From an uncultured Marmoricola sp. (GTDB lineage Bacteria > Actinomycetota > Actinomycetes > Propionibacteriales > Nocardioidaceae): a stretch of DNA of 22,239 nucleotides. This document shows, piece after piece, positions 8,101-13,865 of the stretch (its first letter is position 1; every line of letters starts with the position of its first letter). Both the position numbers and the translations under genes were made by a program. Location of the stretch: positions 1 to 22,239 of the forward strand of contig NZ_CALTZE010000059.1 of the NCBI RefSeq assembly GCF_943913695.1, given 5' to 3'. Below the pieces are notes generated by a model, which searched no databases, had not been told where the DNA came from, and saw nothing but the letters and a program-made list of their open reading frames with translations.

Positions 8101-9150
8101 CTCGCCCCACGACGACGGCAGCTCGAGCACGGTGACGCCCTCGAGCCCCTCGTCGGGCAGCAGTGCGCTGCCGGGCGGCAGCGCCACCCCGTCGACGACC
8201 AGCAGCAGGTGCGGCTTGGCCTCGCGTCCGTCGCCGGTGAAGCGGGGGCGGTCGCGGACGTCCTTGGGCAGCATCGCCACGAGGTCCTCCAGCGAGTCGC
8301 CGACCATCCGGCTGCGGCCCAGGGCGTCGTGCTGCTCGGGGCTGTGCGCGTGCGGGAGCCACTTGACCCACTCCCACTGCGCCAGCGCGTCCGAGGAGCA
8401 CAAGACGGCGACCAGGAGGTCCTCCGGGCCGTGCGAGACGCTGGCCGAGCACACCAGCGCGCGCGCCAGGGCGCGCGACCGGGTGGCGTCGCCGGTGATC
8501 TCGACGCGGCTGAAGGCGCCCAGGCGCAGCGCTGCCGGGAGGTCGGGCTGGACCCGGTGCACGGCGATGAGCCGGTGCAGCGCGGAGGCGGAGACGGGGT
8601 CGAGCTGGTCGATCGGGGCGCTCTCCGGCGCCACCAGCTCCAGGGCCAGGGCCTGCGGCGCGACGCCGTAGCGCACCTGGAGCCACTCCGGGTGGTCGCT
8701 GGTGCGCTCCCAGATCCGGCTGCGCTCCTCGGCCAGGCCGGGCAGCGCCTCGGGGTCGGGGTAGCGCCAGCTCAGGCTGCGCCGCTGCTGGTCGGCGGCC
8801 TCGCGCACCGTCGTACGCACCCCCGCGAGGTAGCGCAGGTACTCCCGCCGGCCACCGGAGACCTTGGTGTTGCGCTGCTTGCGCTGCCGGTCGATCTGGA
8901 CGAAGACGAAGCCCAGCATGGCCGCCAGGAACATGCCGCTGGCGATGTAGCGACCCGGGCCGGCGCTGCCGGAGCCGCCGGCCGCCACGAAGACTATCGC
9001 GCCGACGCTGCCGAGCATCGGCAGCGCCATCATCAGGGCGCCGCCGGCGCCCTCGTGGGGCTCCAGCTCCGGAGGCGGCTCGAGGTGCAGGGTGCCGCCG
9101 GGCATCTCGGGGACACGCAGCGTGCGGTCGGTGCCCAGGGTCGCGGTCAC
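5146..9150 (-). CDS. eccC: ESX/type VII secretion ATPase EccC (three FtsK/SpoIIIE ATPase domains)
   Basis: The motor of the type VII secretion channel, an inner-membrane FtsK/SpoIIIE-type ATPase of 1334 residues, the usual size of a fused EccCa-EccCb. I chose the GTG at 9150: GGAGG lies eight bases upstream (9159-9163), and the protein then begins like the family, with PEMPGGTLHLEPPP at residues 14-27. Two transmembrane helices (about 37-58 and 68-86) follow. Domain 1 has Walker A GATGSGKS (483-490) and Walker B FVCVDEF (D596-E597), so it should be catalytically intact. Domain 2 has GGPRSGKS (840-847) and a Walker B ending VVDGW (D949-G950), lacking the glutamate. Domain 3 has GDSRSGKS (1132-1139) and VVDDYD (D1229-D1230). 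In mycobacteria domain 1 drives secretion and domains 2-3 bind the WXG100 signal and regulate. It is divergent from eccD and apparently monocistronic. Confidence 0.96.
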   Translation of the reverse strand: MTATLGTDRTLRVPEMPGGTLHLEPPPELEPHEGAGGALMMALPMLGSVGAIVFVAAGGSGSAGPGRYIASGMFLAAMLGFVFVQIDRQRKQRNTKVSGGRREYLRYLAGVRTTVREAADQQRRSLSWRYPDPEALPGLAEERSRIWERTSDHPEWLQVRYGVAPQALALELVAPESAPIDQLDPVSASALHRLIAVHRVQPDLPAALRLGAFSRVEITGDATRSRALARALVCSASVSHGPEDLLVAVLCSSDALAQWEWVKWLPHAHSPEQHDALGRSRMVGDSLEDLVAMLPKDVRDRPRFTGDGREAKPHLLLVVDGVALPPGSALLPDEGLEGVTVLELPSSWGELEDPNRLRLHLEPATLPGGRVPLTAVRLREQQARAAGDQMSLAGAEAFARRLAPLETQQGPVREDPTKATPELLDLLGLGDVHDLDLDHAWAPRPARDRLRVPIGVGDAGAPIHLDIKESAQQGMGPHGLVIGATGSGKSEFLRTLVLGLLATHSSETLNMVLVDFKGGATFAGLAQAPHVSAVITNLENELTLVDRMQDALSGEMVRRQELLRAAGNYASLRDYEKARADGADLAPMPSLFVCVDEFSEMLSAKPDFIELFVAIGRLGRSLGIHLLLASQRLEEGRLRGLESHLSYRVGLRTFSGQESRAVIGVPDAYELPPVPGLGYLKPDQSTLLRFKASYVSGPPPRRTRRGRGRTAGGPTTILPFTTGHVLPPRADLEESQHVATPVPAEAVESRSILDIAVDRMIGQGPPAHQVWLPPLDRPDTLDRLLPDLTTDAEHGLHSPTWRARGGLVVPLGTVDRPREQRRDVLEADLTGAGGHVAVVGGPRSGKSTLLRTLVTSVALTSTPRESQFYVLDFGGGTFAPLGALPHVAGVATRSEPDVVRRAFAEVTGIVDKREKYFRAQGIDSIETYRRRRAEGTADDGYGDVFLVVDGWSTLRSDFDDLEMSLQVLAQRGLTFGLHLLTSASRWSDYRAAIRDLFGNRFELRLGDPLDSEIDRKVAQLVPSSRPGRGIVQRWGGKLHFLAALPRVDGEQDAGSLGAGVDDLVERSRKAWTGADGPKLRLLPERIDLPEVLAHAERLHGLGDKRLYLAIDERDLAPVGLDVDTEPHLLVFGDSRSGKSGLLRTYLHEVMRTRTPAEAQIFTVDYRRSLLGEVPEDYQVGYLTNAAQTEEQIGGLAQWLQKRLPGSDITPQQLRDRSWWTGADVFIVVDDYDLVVTGTMSPLAPLVPLLGQARDVGLHVVVARRAGGASRALYEPVIQSLRELAMPGVLLSGDPQEGQLVGTAKPRKAGPGRAQLITRDRGTDVVQLAWREPEL

Positions 9151-9247
9151 GTAGGGAGCCTCCGGATCGACGGTCGGGGCGTGGTGGTCGAGCTGGCGTC
9201 CGCCGGTGGTACCCGAGGAACGATCGCAGGGGTTCCGGCTTCGGCGT

Positions 9248-9277
9248 ATGCCGCGGTCCCCGTGCGGCATGATGATA
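9248..9277. promoter_or_regulatory. Palindrome and -10 element in the divergent eccC-eccD promoter region
   Basis: The 209 bp between the eccC and eccD starts (9151-9359) holds a perfect inverted repeat, ATGCCGC (9248-9254), 9-base spacer, GCGGCAT (9264-9270). Immediately beside it, minus-strand TATCAT (9277 down to 9272) is a good -10 for eccC. The palindrome would then cover the eccC start point and initially transcribed region, a repressor-like position. No clear -35 is seen for either direction. The eccD promoter is not identified. Confidence 0.45.
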
Positions 9278-9359
9278 GGGGTCGGTGGGACGCGCCGGGG
9301 CAGAAAGCACCTTCCGGACACCCGACACCGCACATCCGCGCCGAGCCCGTGGGGGGAGC

Positions 9360-10829
9360 ATGACGACGGGGGCCACCTCCCAGCAGGACCGCGCGACGCG
9401 GCCCACCCACGGCCCCGACGTCGCCCTGCGGGTCTGTGTGCGGGGCGAGCGCGGGCAGGTCGACCTCGTGGTGCCCTTCGGCACCGAGGTGGGCGAGCTC
9501 GCGGCGGCCTACGCCGAGCGGCTGGGGTTGGCCGAGCCACCCGACACCCTCGCCCTGCCGACCGGCCGAGTGCTCGAGGCGGACAGCGAGGTCGACGAGG
9601 TCGTCGGCCAGGGTGCCCTGCTGCTCGCCGTCGAGGCGGCTGCCGTCACCCCCGGCCGTGACGTCGCCGCCGACGAGGTGCCGGCCGACCCGGAGCAGTC
9701 GGCCGACGACGGGCCGGTACCGCCGCGCCGGGCGCGGCTGCTGCCGTCACCGGTGGCGCGCGCCGTGCTGGCCCTGGCTGTCGCCGTCGCACTGGCAGCC
9801 GGGTTGCTCGGGGCCTTGGCGGTCGAGCCACCCGGGTGGATGCGACCCACCGCCGCCGGGGTGCTGGCGCTCGGGGCCGTCCTGGTCGCCCTGCGCAGCG
9901 CCGGCCTCGGCACCGGGAGGGACGACGCCCACGTCGCCGCGCCCGCCCTGGCCGCGGCGGCGGGCTTCCTGCTCGCCTTCGCCCCGGGAGCCGGCGGCGT
10001 GCTGCTGGGTCTCGCGGTCGCCGGGCTCGCGGCCTGTGTGGTCGCGGCCGTGGCGCGCACCGGCGCCGAGGAGGTCGGGGAGCAGCTGCTCCGCGCCTGG
10101 CTGGTGGTGGGCGCCGGACTGTGTGCGGCCGCCGTCGCCTGGCTGCTGCTGGGTGCCGACCTGCTGGCCCTCGCTGCGGTCGGCTTCGCCGTCGCCGTGC
10201 TGGCCACGCGGATGCTTCCCGGCCTCGCGGTCGACGTCGACGACGAGGTGCTGCTCGACCTCGACCGGCTCGCGGTGACGGCGTGGTCGGCCCGCGAGAC
10301 CCCGCGTGGGGGACGGCGTCGCTACCAGGTGCGCACGGAGATGGTGAGCGAGCTCGTCGCGCGCAGCCGGCGCACGGTGCTCGCCGGGGTGCTCGTCGCC
10401 GTGGTGGTCGCCACGGCCAGCGGACCCGTGGTGGTGCTGGGCCTGGGCAGCGACCGCACCACCTGGGCCGCCTGGGGCGGGCTGGCCATGGTCGCCCTCG
10501 GCGCCGCCTCGGTGGGCCTGGTGGGGCGCACCTTCCGCTCCCGGCTCCCGCGGCTGCTGCTTGCCGGCACCTCCGGGTGGCTGTTCCTGGTGTGCGGGGT
10601 GGCCCTGGCGCGCTCCCTGGAGGGCTCCCTGGTCTGGTGGGCCGTGGCCGTCGTCGCGGTCGTGGCCACCGCCGTGGTGCTGACCGCGGTCCAGCTGGGC
10701 AGGGGGTGGCGGTCGGTGTGGTGGGCCCGCGTGGGTGAGGTGCTGCAGACGCTGACCGGCGTCTTCGTGATCGCCCTGGTGCCCCTGGCCACGGGTCTCT
10801 TCGACGCCGTGATGACCTCCTTCGGATGA
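9360..10829 (+). CDS. eccD: ESX integral membrane channel protein EccD (copy 1)
   Basis: Predicted membrane component of the type VII channel, 489 residues. The ATG at 9360 follows a GGGGGGAGC ribosome-binding site; an in-frame upstream extension has no family resemblance. An N-terminal ubiquitin-like (YukD-type) domain spans about 20-92. A linker ending in basic RRARLLPS leads to eleven hydrophobic helices from about residue 134 to the C-terminus, with the expected cytosolic loop between helices 6 and 7 (VDVDDEVLLDLDRLAV, then a basic segment GGRRRYQVR). This 1+11 architecture is diagnostic of EccD. Compared with the second copy at 15457 it lacks the recognisable RVYDDVVEA motif after the ubiquitin-like domain, so it is the more divergent paralogue. 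It is divergently transcribed from eccC. Confidence 0.9.
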   Translation: MTTGATSQQDRATRPTHGPDVALRVCVRGERGQVDLVVPFGTEVGELAAAYAERLGLAEPPDTLALPTGRVLEADSEVDEVVGQGALLLAVEAAAVTPGRDVAADEVPADPEQSADDGPVPPRRARLLPSPVARAVLALAVAVALAAGLLGALAVEPPGWMRPTAAGVLALGAVLVALRSAGLGTGRDDAHVAAPALAAAAGFLLAFAPGAGGVLLGLAVAGLAACVVAAVARTGAEEVGEQLLRAWLVVGAGLCAAAVAWLLLGADLLALAAVGFAVAVLATRMLPGLAVDVDDEVLLDLDRLAVTAWSARETPRGGRRRYQVRTEMVSELVARSRRTVLAGVLVAVVVATASGPVVVLGLGSDRTTWAAWGGLAMVALGAASVGLVGRTFRSRLPRLLLAGTSGWLFLVCGVALARSLEGSLVWWAVAVVAVVATAVVLTAVQLGRGWRSVWWARVGEVLQTLTGVFVIALVPLATGLFDAVMTSFG

Positions 10830-11044
10830 ACGCCGACGGACCGTCCGGTGAGCGCCAGGAGACGACTTTCCCCGCGCCCAGGTGGTTGACGAAGCAATTG
10901 CGGCGTTCTGGTTTGGGCAGTCGATTGGCCGGATATCGTCGCAAGTGATCCAACCCACCACGTGCTCCACAGGGGGGTGCGCGAGCAGGGGACCGGGACG
11001 GACTCGGAATCCCGTAGGGACGACGAAAGGGGGCTGGCACAGCC
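10830..11044 (+). promoter_or_regulatory. Intergenic control region of the WXG100 genes
   Basis: This 215 bp gap has an AT-richer core (about 10886-10950) that stands out from its surroundings. Elements visible are TTGACG (10886-10891, -35-like), the 8 bp palindrome GCAATTGC (10894-10901), and TATCGT (10934-10939, -10-like). TTGACG has no matching -10 at 17 bases, so the exact promoter is uncertain. A leader of about 100 bases would precede the start, including a CACGTG palindrome and ending with GAAAGGGGG as ribosome-binding site. No gene is seen here. Confidence 0.45.
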
Positions 11045-11356
11045 ATGGCCAGCGGAATGAACAAGGAAGACGGCGCTCTCGAGCGCGGAGCAGGACTCGT
11101 CGCCGCGGCACGCGGTGAGCTCGACCAGGAGCTCGGTGCGCTGCGTGGCAAGCTCGCCGGCATCGGCGCCCAGTGGCAGGGCGGCGGCTCGGCGGCCTTC
11201 CAGGGCACCATGACCCGGTGGGACGAGAGCGCCCGCAAGATCACCTCCGCCCTCGACGAGTTCGAGGCCAACCTGCGTGGGTCCGAGCAGACCTACAACG
11301 CGACCGACGAGGCGCAGCAGGCGACCTTCACCAACTTCGACAGCCGCATCGGCTGA
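11045..11356 (+). CDS. WXG100 protein, EsxB (CFP-10)-like
   Basis: A 103-residue helical-hairpin secreted protein of the WXG100 family, the primary cargo of ESX systems, normally exported folded as a dimer with its partner encoded next door. The turn motif WQG is at 44-46 between two amphipathic helices (about 10-40 and 50-88). The C-terminal tail carries the type VII export signal YxxxD as Y84-NAT-D88, followed by EAQQATFTNF, strongly reminiscent of the CFP-10 tail. The ATG at 11045 follows a GAAAGGGGG ribosome-binding site at a slightly long distance. It is the first gene of the set after the intergenic control region. The tail should dock on EccC ATPase domain 3 by analogy with mycobacteria. 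Secure as a WXG100 protein; the EsxB assignment rests on the tail. Confidence 0.92.
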   Translation: MASGMNKEDGALERGAGLVAAARGELDQELGALRGKLAGIGAQWQGGGSAAFQGTMTRWDESARKITSALDEFEANLRGSEQTYNATDEAQQATFTNFDSRIG

Positions 11357-11393
11357 CCGGCCCCACCCACAGCACACGGGAGAACGCACCGAC

Positions 11394-11687
11394 ATGAACG
11401 CAGGCAACCTCAAGGTCCAGTTCGGCAGCCTCGAAGCCGCCGCTGCCGACATCTCCGGCTCGGCCAACAAGCTCGAGTCGCGCATCGACACCCTGGAGTC
11501 CGAGCTGGCGCCCATGCGCGCGAGCTGGGAGGGCGAGGCGCAGGCCGCCTACGTCGCGGCCAAGGCCAAGTGGGACAGCGGCATGCGCGACATCAAGCAG
11601 CTGCTCGCCGAGATCGGCACCGCCGTGACCAGCTCCAACTCCGACTACATGTCGACCGAGAAGGCCAACGCCGGGCGCTGGGGCTGA
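11394..11687 (+). CDS. WXG100 protein, EsxA-like partner
   Basis: A 97-residue WXG100 protein beginning 37 bases after its partner. The ATG at 11394 has CGGGAGA about ten bases upstream. The helix-turn-helix hairpin has WEG at 45-47. Helix 1 (about 8-40) is rich in Ala/Glu/Ser heptads and helix 2 (about 50-80) in Ala/Lys/Asp. The tail also carries an export-type motif, Y85-MST-E89 (YxxxE), and ends RWG. It most likely forms an antiparallel four-helix bundle with the preceding product and is exported with it. Both partners carrying Yxxx[D/E] differs from the mycobacterial EsxA/EsxB pair, in which only EsxB has it. A hairpin at 11712-11743 follows directly, suggesting the two-gene message is made in excess over downstream genes. 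Confidence 0.92.
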   Translation: MNAGNLKVQFGSLEAAAADISGSANKLESRIDTLESELAPMRASWEGEAQAAYVAAKAKWDSGMRDIKQLLAEIGTAVTSSNSDYMSTEKANAGRWG

Positions 11688-11711
11688 GCCTCACCGTCCA
11701 CCACCACCACC

Positions 11712-11743
11712 AGGCGGGCCGGGTCGCGCGGCCCGGCTCGCCT
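11712..11743 (+). terminator. Hairpin after the WXG100 pair, likely partial terminator or mRNA stabiliser
   Basis: AGGCGGGCCGGG (11712-11723) pairs with CCCGGCTCGCCT (11732-11743), 12 bp with one G-U pair and an 8-base loop. No U-tract follows, and the next gene starts 24 bases later in the same direction. Partial read-through is therefore likely: high WXG100 mRNA, lower downstream mRNA. Confidence 0.5.
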
Positions 11744-11766
11744 GCTGACCTGTCCGGGGGGACACC

Positions 11767-12405
11767 GTGCTGATTCCCGACGCTGGCGCCGTCACCGCGG
11801 CCGCCAAGGCCGTCGAGCTGTCGATCGAGCGGATCCGCGAGATCGGGACCACGACGATGGCGCAGCTCGAGGCCGCCACGTCCGAGGGCACCACGACCTT
11901 CACCGACATCGAGCCCAGCGCCGCCCACTTCTCCTCCGTGCCACTGGCAGCGGAGTTCCACGCGCAGCAGCAGGCCGCCAAGGAGGCGTTCCTGGCGGCG
12001 ATCGAGGGCATCCTCAGCGACCTGCGCTCCTTCGGGGACAACCTGGTCGCGACGGCCGACGCTCACCAGCAGACCGACGACCAGGTGCGGGCCGCACTGA
12101 TGAGCTTCGGCGAGCAGTACGTCGACGCCGACCTCGCCACCAACACCGCCTACGAGGAGCACCGCGAGGACGAGGCACTCAACTCCACCGGCGCCCAGGA
12201 GGCCGACGAGGCCGCGGGCTTCGCCGACGAGGGCGGCGAGGGTGGATCCGAGCCGCAGGCTCCCACCGACCAGAGCGGCGAGGCGCCGCAGTCCGGCTCC
12301 GGCGACTCCTCCGGTGACTCCTACGGCGACGCCGAAGGGTCGGGCGGGTCGGGCGGGTCGGGCGAGTCCGGCGGCTCCGGCGGGTCCGGGTACGGCTCGG
12401 ACTGA
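11767..12405 (+). CDS. Helical EspC-like T7SS-associated protein with Ser/Gly-rich tail
   Basis: A 212-residue protein; GTG at 11767 with TCCGGGGGGAC just upstream. Residues 1-115 are mostly helical, in a pattern like the EspC/DUF2580-type ESX-associated proteins: a first helix (about 10-40), a loop with AAHFSSVPLAAEFHAQ (52-67), then helices rich in Ala/Leu (68-115) ending near Y118. Y118-VDA-D122 is a Yxxx[D/E] motif directly after the last helix, the usual place for a T7SS export signal. The rest (about 140-212) is disordered, acidic, and dominated by Ser/Gly/Asp, encoded by short GGGTCGGGC-like repeats. It lies between the WXG100 genes and the first mycosin, two bases from the latter. It is likely a secreted substrate or co-substrate. 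The EspC family assignment is by resemblance only. Confidence 0.65.
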   Translation: MLIPDAGAVTAAAKAVELSIERIREIGTTTMAQLEAATSEGTTTFTDIEPSAAHFSSVPLAAEFHAQQQAAKEAFLAAIEGILSDLRSFGDNLVATADAHQQTDDQVRAALMSFGEQYVDADLATNTAYEEHREDEALNSTGAQEADEAAGFADEGGEGGSEPQAPTDQSGEAPQSGSGDSSGDSYGDAEGSGGSGGSGESGGSGGSGYGSD

Positions 12406-12407
12406 AC

Positions 12408-13865
12408 ATGCGCCGGACAGCGGGAGCCGCGGCGGCGCTCGGGGGTCTCCTCCTGAGCGCTCTGTCGCTGACCCCTGCCGCGTATGCGGCCGAGGCCGAT
12501 CCCGACGGTCCCGGCGTCCAGTCGTGGTGGTACGAGCTGATGGACATGCAGGCCGTGCACGAGGAGGCGACCGGCGAGGGCGTGGTCGTCGCGGTGATCG
12601 ACGAGTACCTCGACCCCGACGTGCCTGACCTGCAGGGCGCCGACGTCACGGTGCGCAAGGGCTGCCAGGGCACCGACACCCCCCGCGTCACCGACGAGCG
12701 CGCCGACCACGGCACCGCGATGACCACCCTGATCGCCGGCCAGGGCACCGGCAACGCCGCCGAGGGACGGGGCGTCGTGGGCGTCGCCCCCGACGCGACG
12801 GTGCGGTTCTACAGCCTCGAGACCGACTCCGGTGACGAGGGCATCGACTGCGACGAGCGCAATGCCGGCGAGCTGATCGTGCGGGCCGCCCGCGACGGAG
12901 CCGACGTCATCAACGTCTCGGCGAGCGGCTACAACCAGTTCATCAACCCCTGGATCCGCCAGGCACAGGAGCTGGGTGCGGTGGTCGTGGCCGCGGGCGG
13001 CGCGCTGAGCGAGCGCAACGACCTGATGCTCTACCCCGCTGCGACCCCCGGTGTGGTCGCCGTGCTCGCAGGCGACCGCGACGGCAAGCCGTGGGCCGAC
13101 AACCCCCGGATGCTGCCCTTCGACAACGAGGTCAGCCGCGGTGACGGCGAGTACGGCATGGTGACCCTCACAGCGCCCGGCGTCGGGATCCTGGCCGGGG
13201 GCTTCCCCCCGGGGTCCGGCGAGTGGGCCTCGGGCGCGGAGCGCACGGGCACCTCCGGCGCCGCGGCCCTGACCTCCGGCGCCTTCGCCGTGCTGAAGTC
13301 GCGCTACCCCGACGCCACGGCCAACCAGCTGATCCAGGCGATGATCCACCGCAGCGAGGACGGCGAGGTGCAACCGCTCACCTTCACGCCGTCCATGGCC
13401 TTCGGGCTGCTCAACCTGCACAACGCCCTCGAGCTCGACCCGCGCGGCTATCCCGACGAGAACCCGCTGCTCAAGCCGACCGCCCGGCAGGTGATCGCGG
13501 CCTACTCCGAGAGCTACGACCCCGACCTCGTCGGGTCCGGCTCGCAGGAGTCCGGCTCCGCGGGCTCCGGCGGCGGCCAGGCGAGTGCCGCCGAGGAAAG
13601 CGCCGGCACCGCGGGCGAGAGCTCCGGGTCAGGCGACGAGGAGACCGCGGGTCCGCCGGTGGGCGCGCTGCTCGCCGGTGCGCTGATCGCGCTGCTGGTG
13701 CTCGGCGGTGCCGTCGTGCTGGCCCGCCGGCGTCAGGCCGCCGACGCTGCCGCAGGCCACGGCGCCGGTCCCGGCCCGAGCAGCAACCCGGGTAGCAACC
13801 CGAGCACCAACCCGAGCACCAACCCGGGCGAACCCGGAGTCGACGAACACAAGGGGGAACGATGA
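12408..13865 (+). CDS. mycP: Mycosin-like subtilisin protein (S8) with degenerate active-site motifs, copy 1
   Basis: Membrane-anchored ESX serine protease family, 485 residues. Order: signal peptide (1-27, ending AYAAEA), subtilisin domain (about 40-345), Ser/Gly-rich linker (370-416), transmembrane helix (418-438) and an unusual 47-residue tail with Ser-Asn-Pro/Thr-Asn-Pro repeats. The triad positions are filled: D65 (AVIDEY), H101 (DHGTAMT) and S283 (GTSGAAAL). Yet Asp is followed by Glu-Tyr rather than Ser/Thr-Gly. The oxyanion-hole Asn appears to be Ala199 (VVVAAGGAL against the usual VVVAAAGN). The Pro normally found after GTSxAA is also lost. It may be weakly active or a structural pseudoprotease; mycosins have a protease-independent role in stabilising the ESX membrane complex. 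The start two bases after the previous stop lacks a good ribosome-binding site, suggesting translational coupling. Confidence 0.88.
   Translation: MRRTAGAAAALGGLLLSALSLTPAAYAAEADPDGPGVQSWWYELMDMQAVHEEATGEGVVVAVIDEYLDPDVPDLQGADVTVRKGCQGTDTPRVTDERADHGTAMTTLIAGQGTGNAAEGRGVVGVAPDATVRFYSLETDSGDEGIDCDERNAGELIVRAARDGADVINVSASGYNQFINPWIRQAQELGAVVVAAGGALSERNDLMLYPAATPGVVAVLAGDRDGKPWADNPRMLPFDNEVSRGDGEYGMVTLTAPGVGILAGGFPPGSGEWASGAERTGTSGAAALTSGAFAVLKSRYPDATANQLIQAMIHRSEDGEVQPLTFTPSMAFGLLNLHNALELDPRGYPDENPLLKPTARQVIAAYSESYDPDLVGSGSQESGSAGSGGGQASAAEESAGTAGESSGSGDEETAGPPVGALLAGALIALLVLGGAVVLARRRQAADAAAGHGAGPGPSSNPGSNPSTNPSTNPGEPGVDEHKGER

Noticed and set aside
9150..9270. Alternative upstream ATG start for eccC at 9270 (minus strand)
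   Set aside because: It lies at or before the likely transcript start, has no ribosome-binding site, and the added residues (PHGDRGIRRSRNP and onward) do not resemble EccC, whereas the GTG at 9150 has GGAGG and a family-like N-terminus.
5377..9363. Very long plus-strand open frame (about 1330 codons) opposite eccC
   Set aside because: A by-product of extreme third-position GC in eccC; the product is low-complexity Arg/Gly/Val/Ala with no recognisable domain, while the minus strand encodes a complete three-ATPase EccC.
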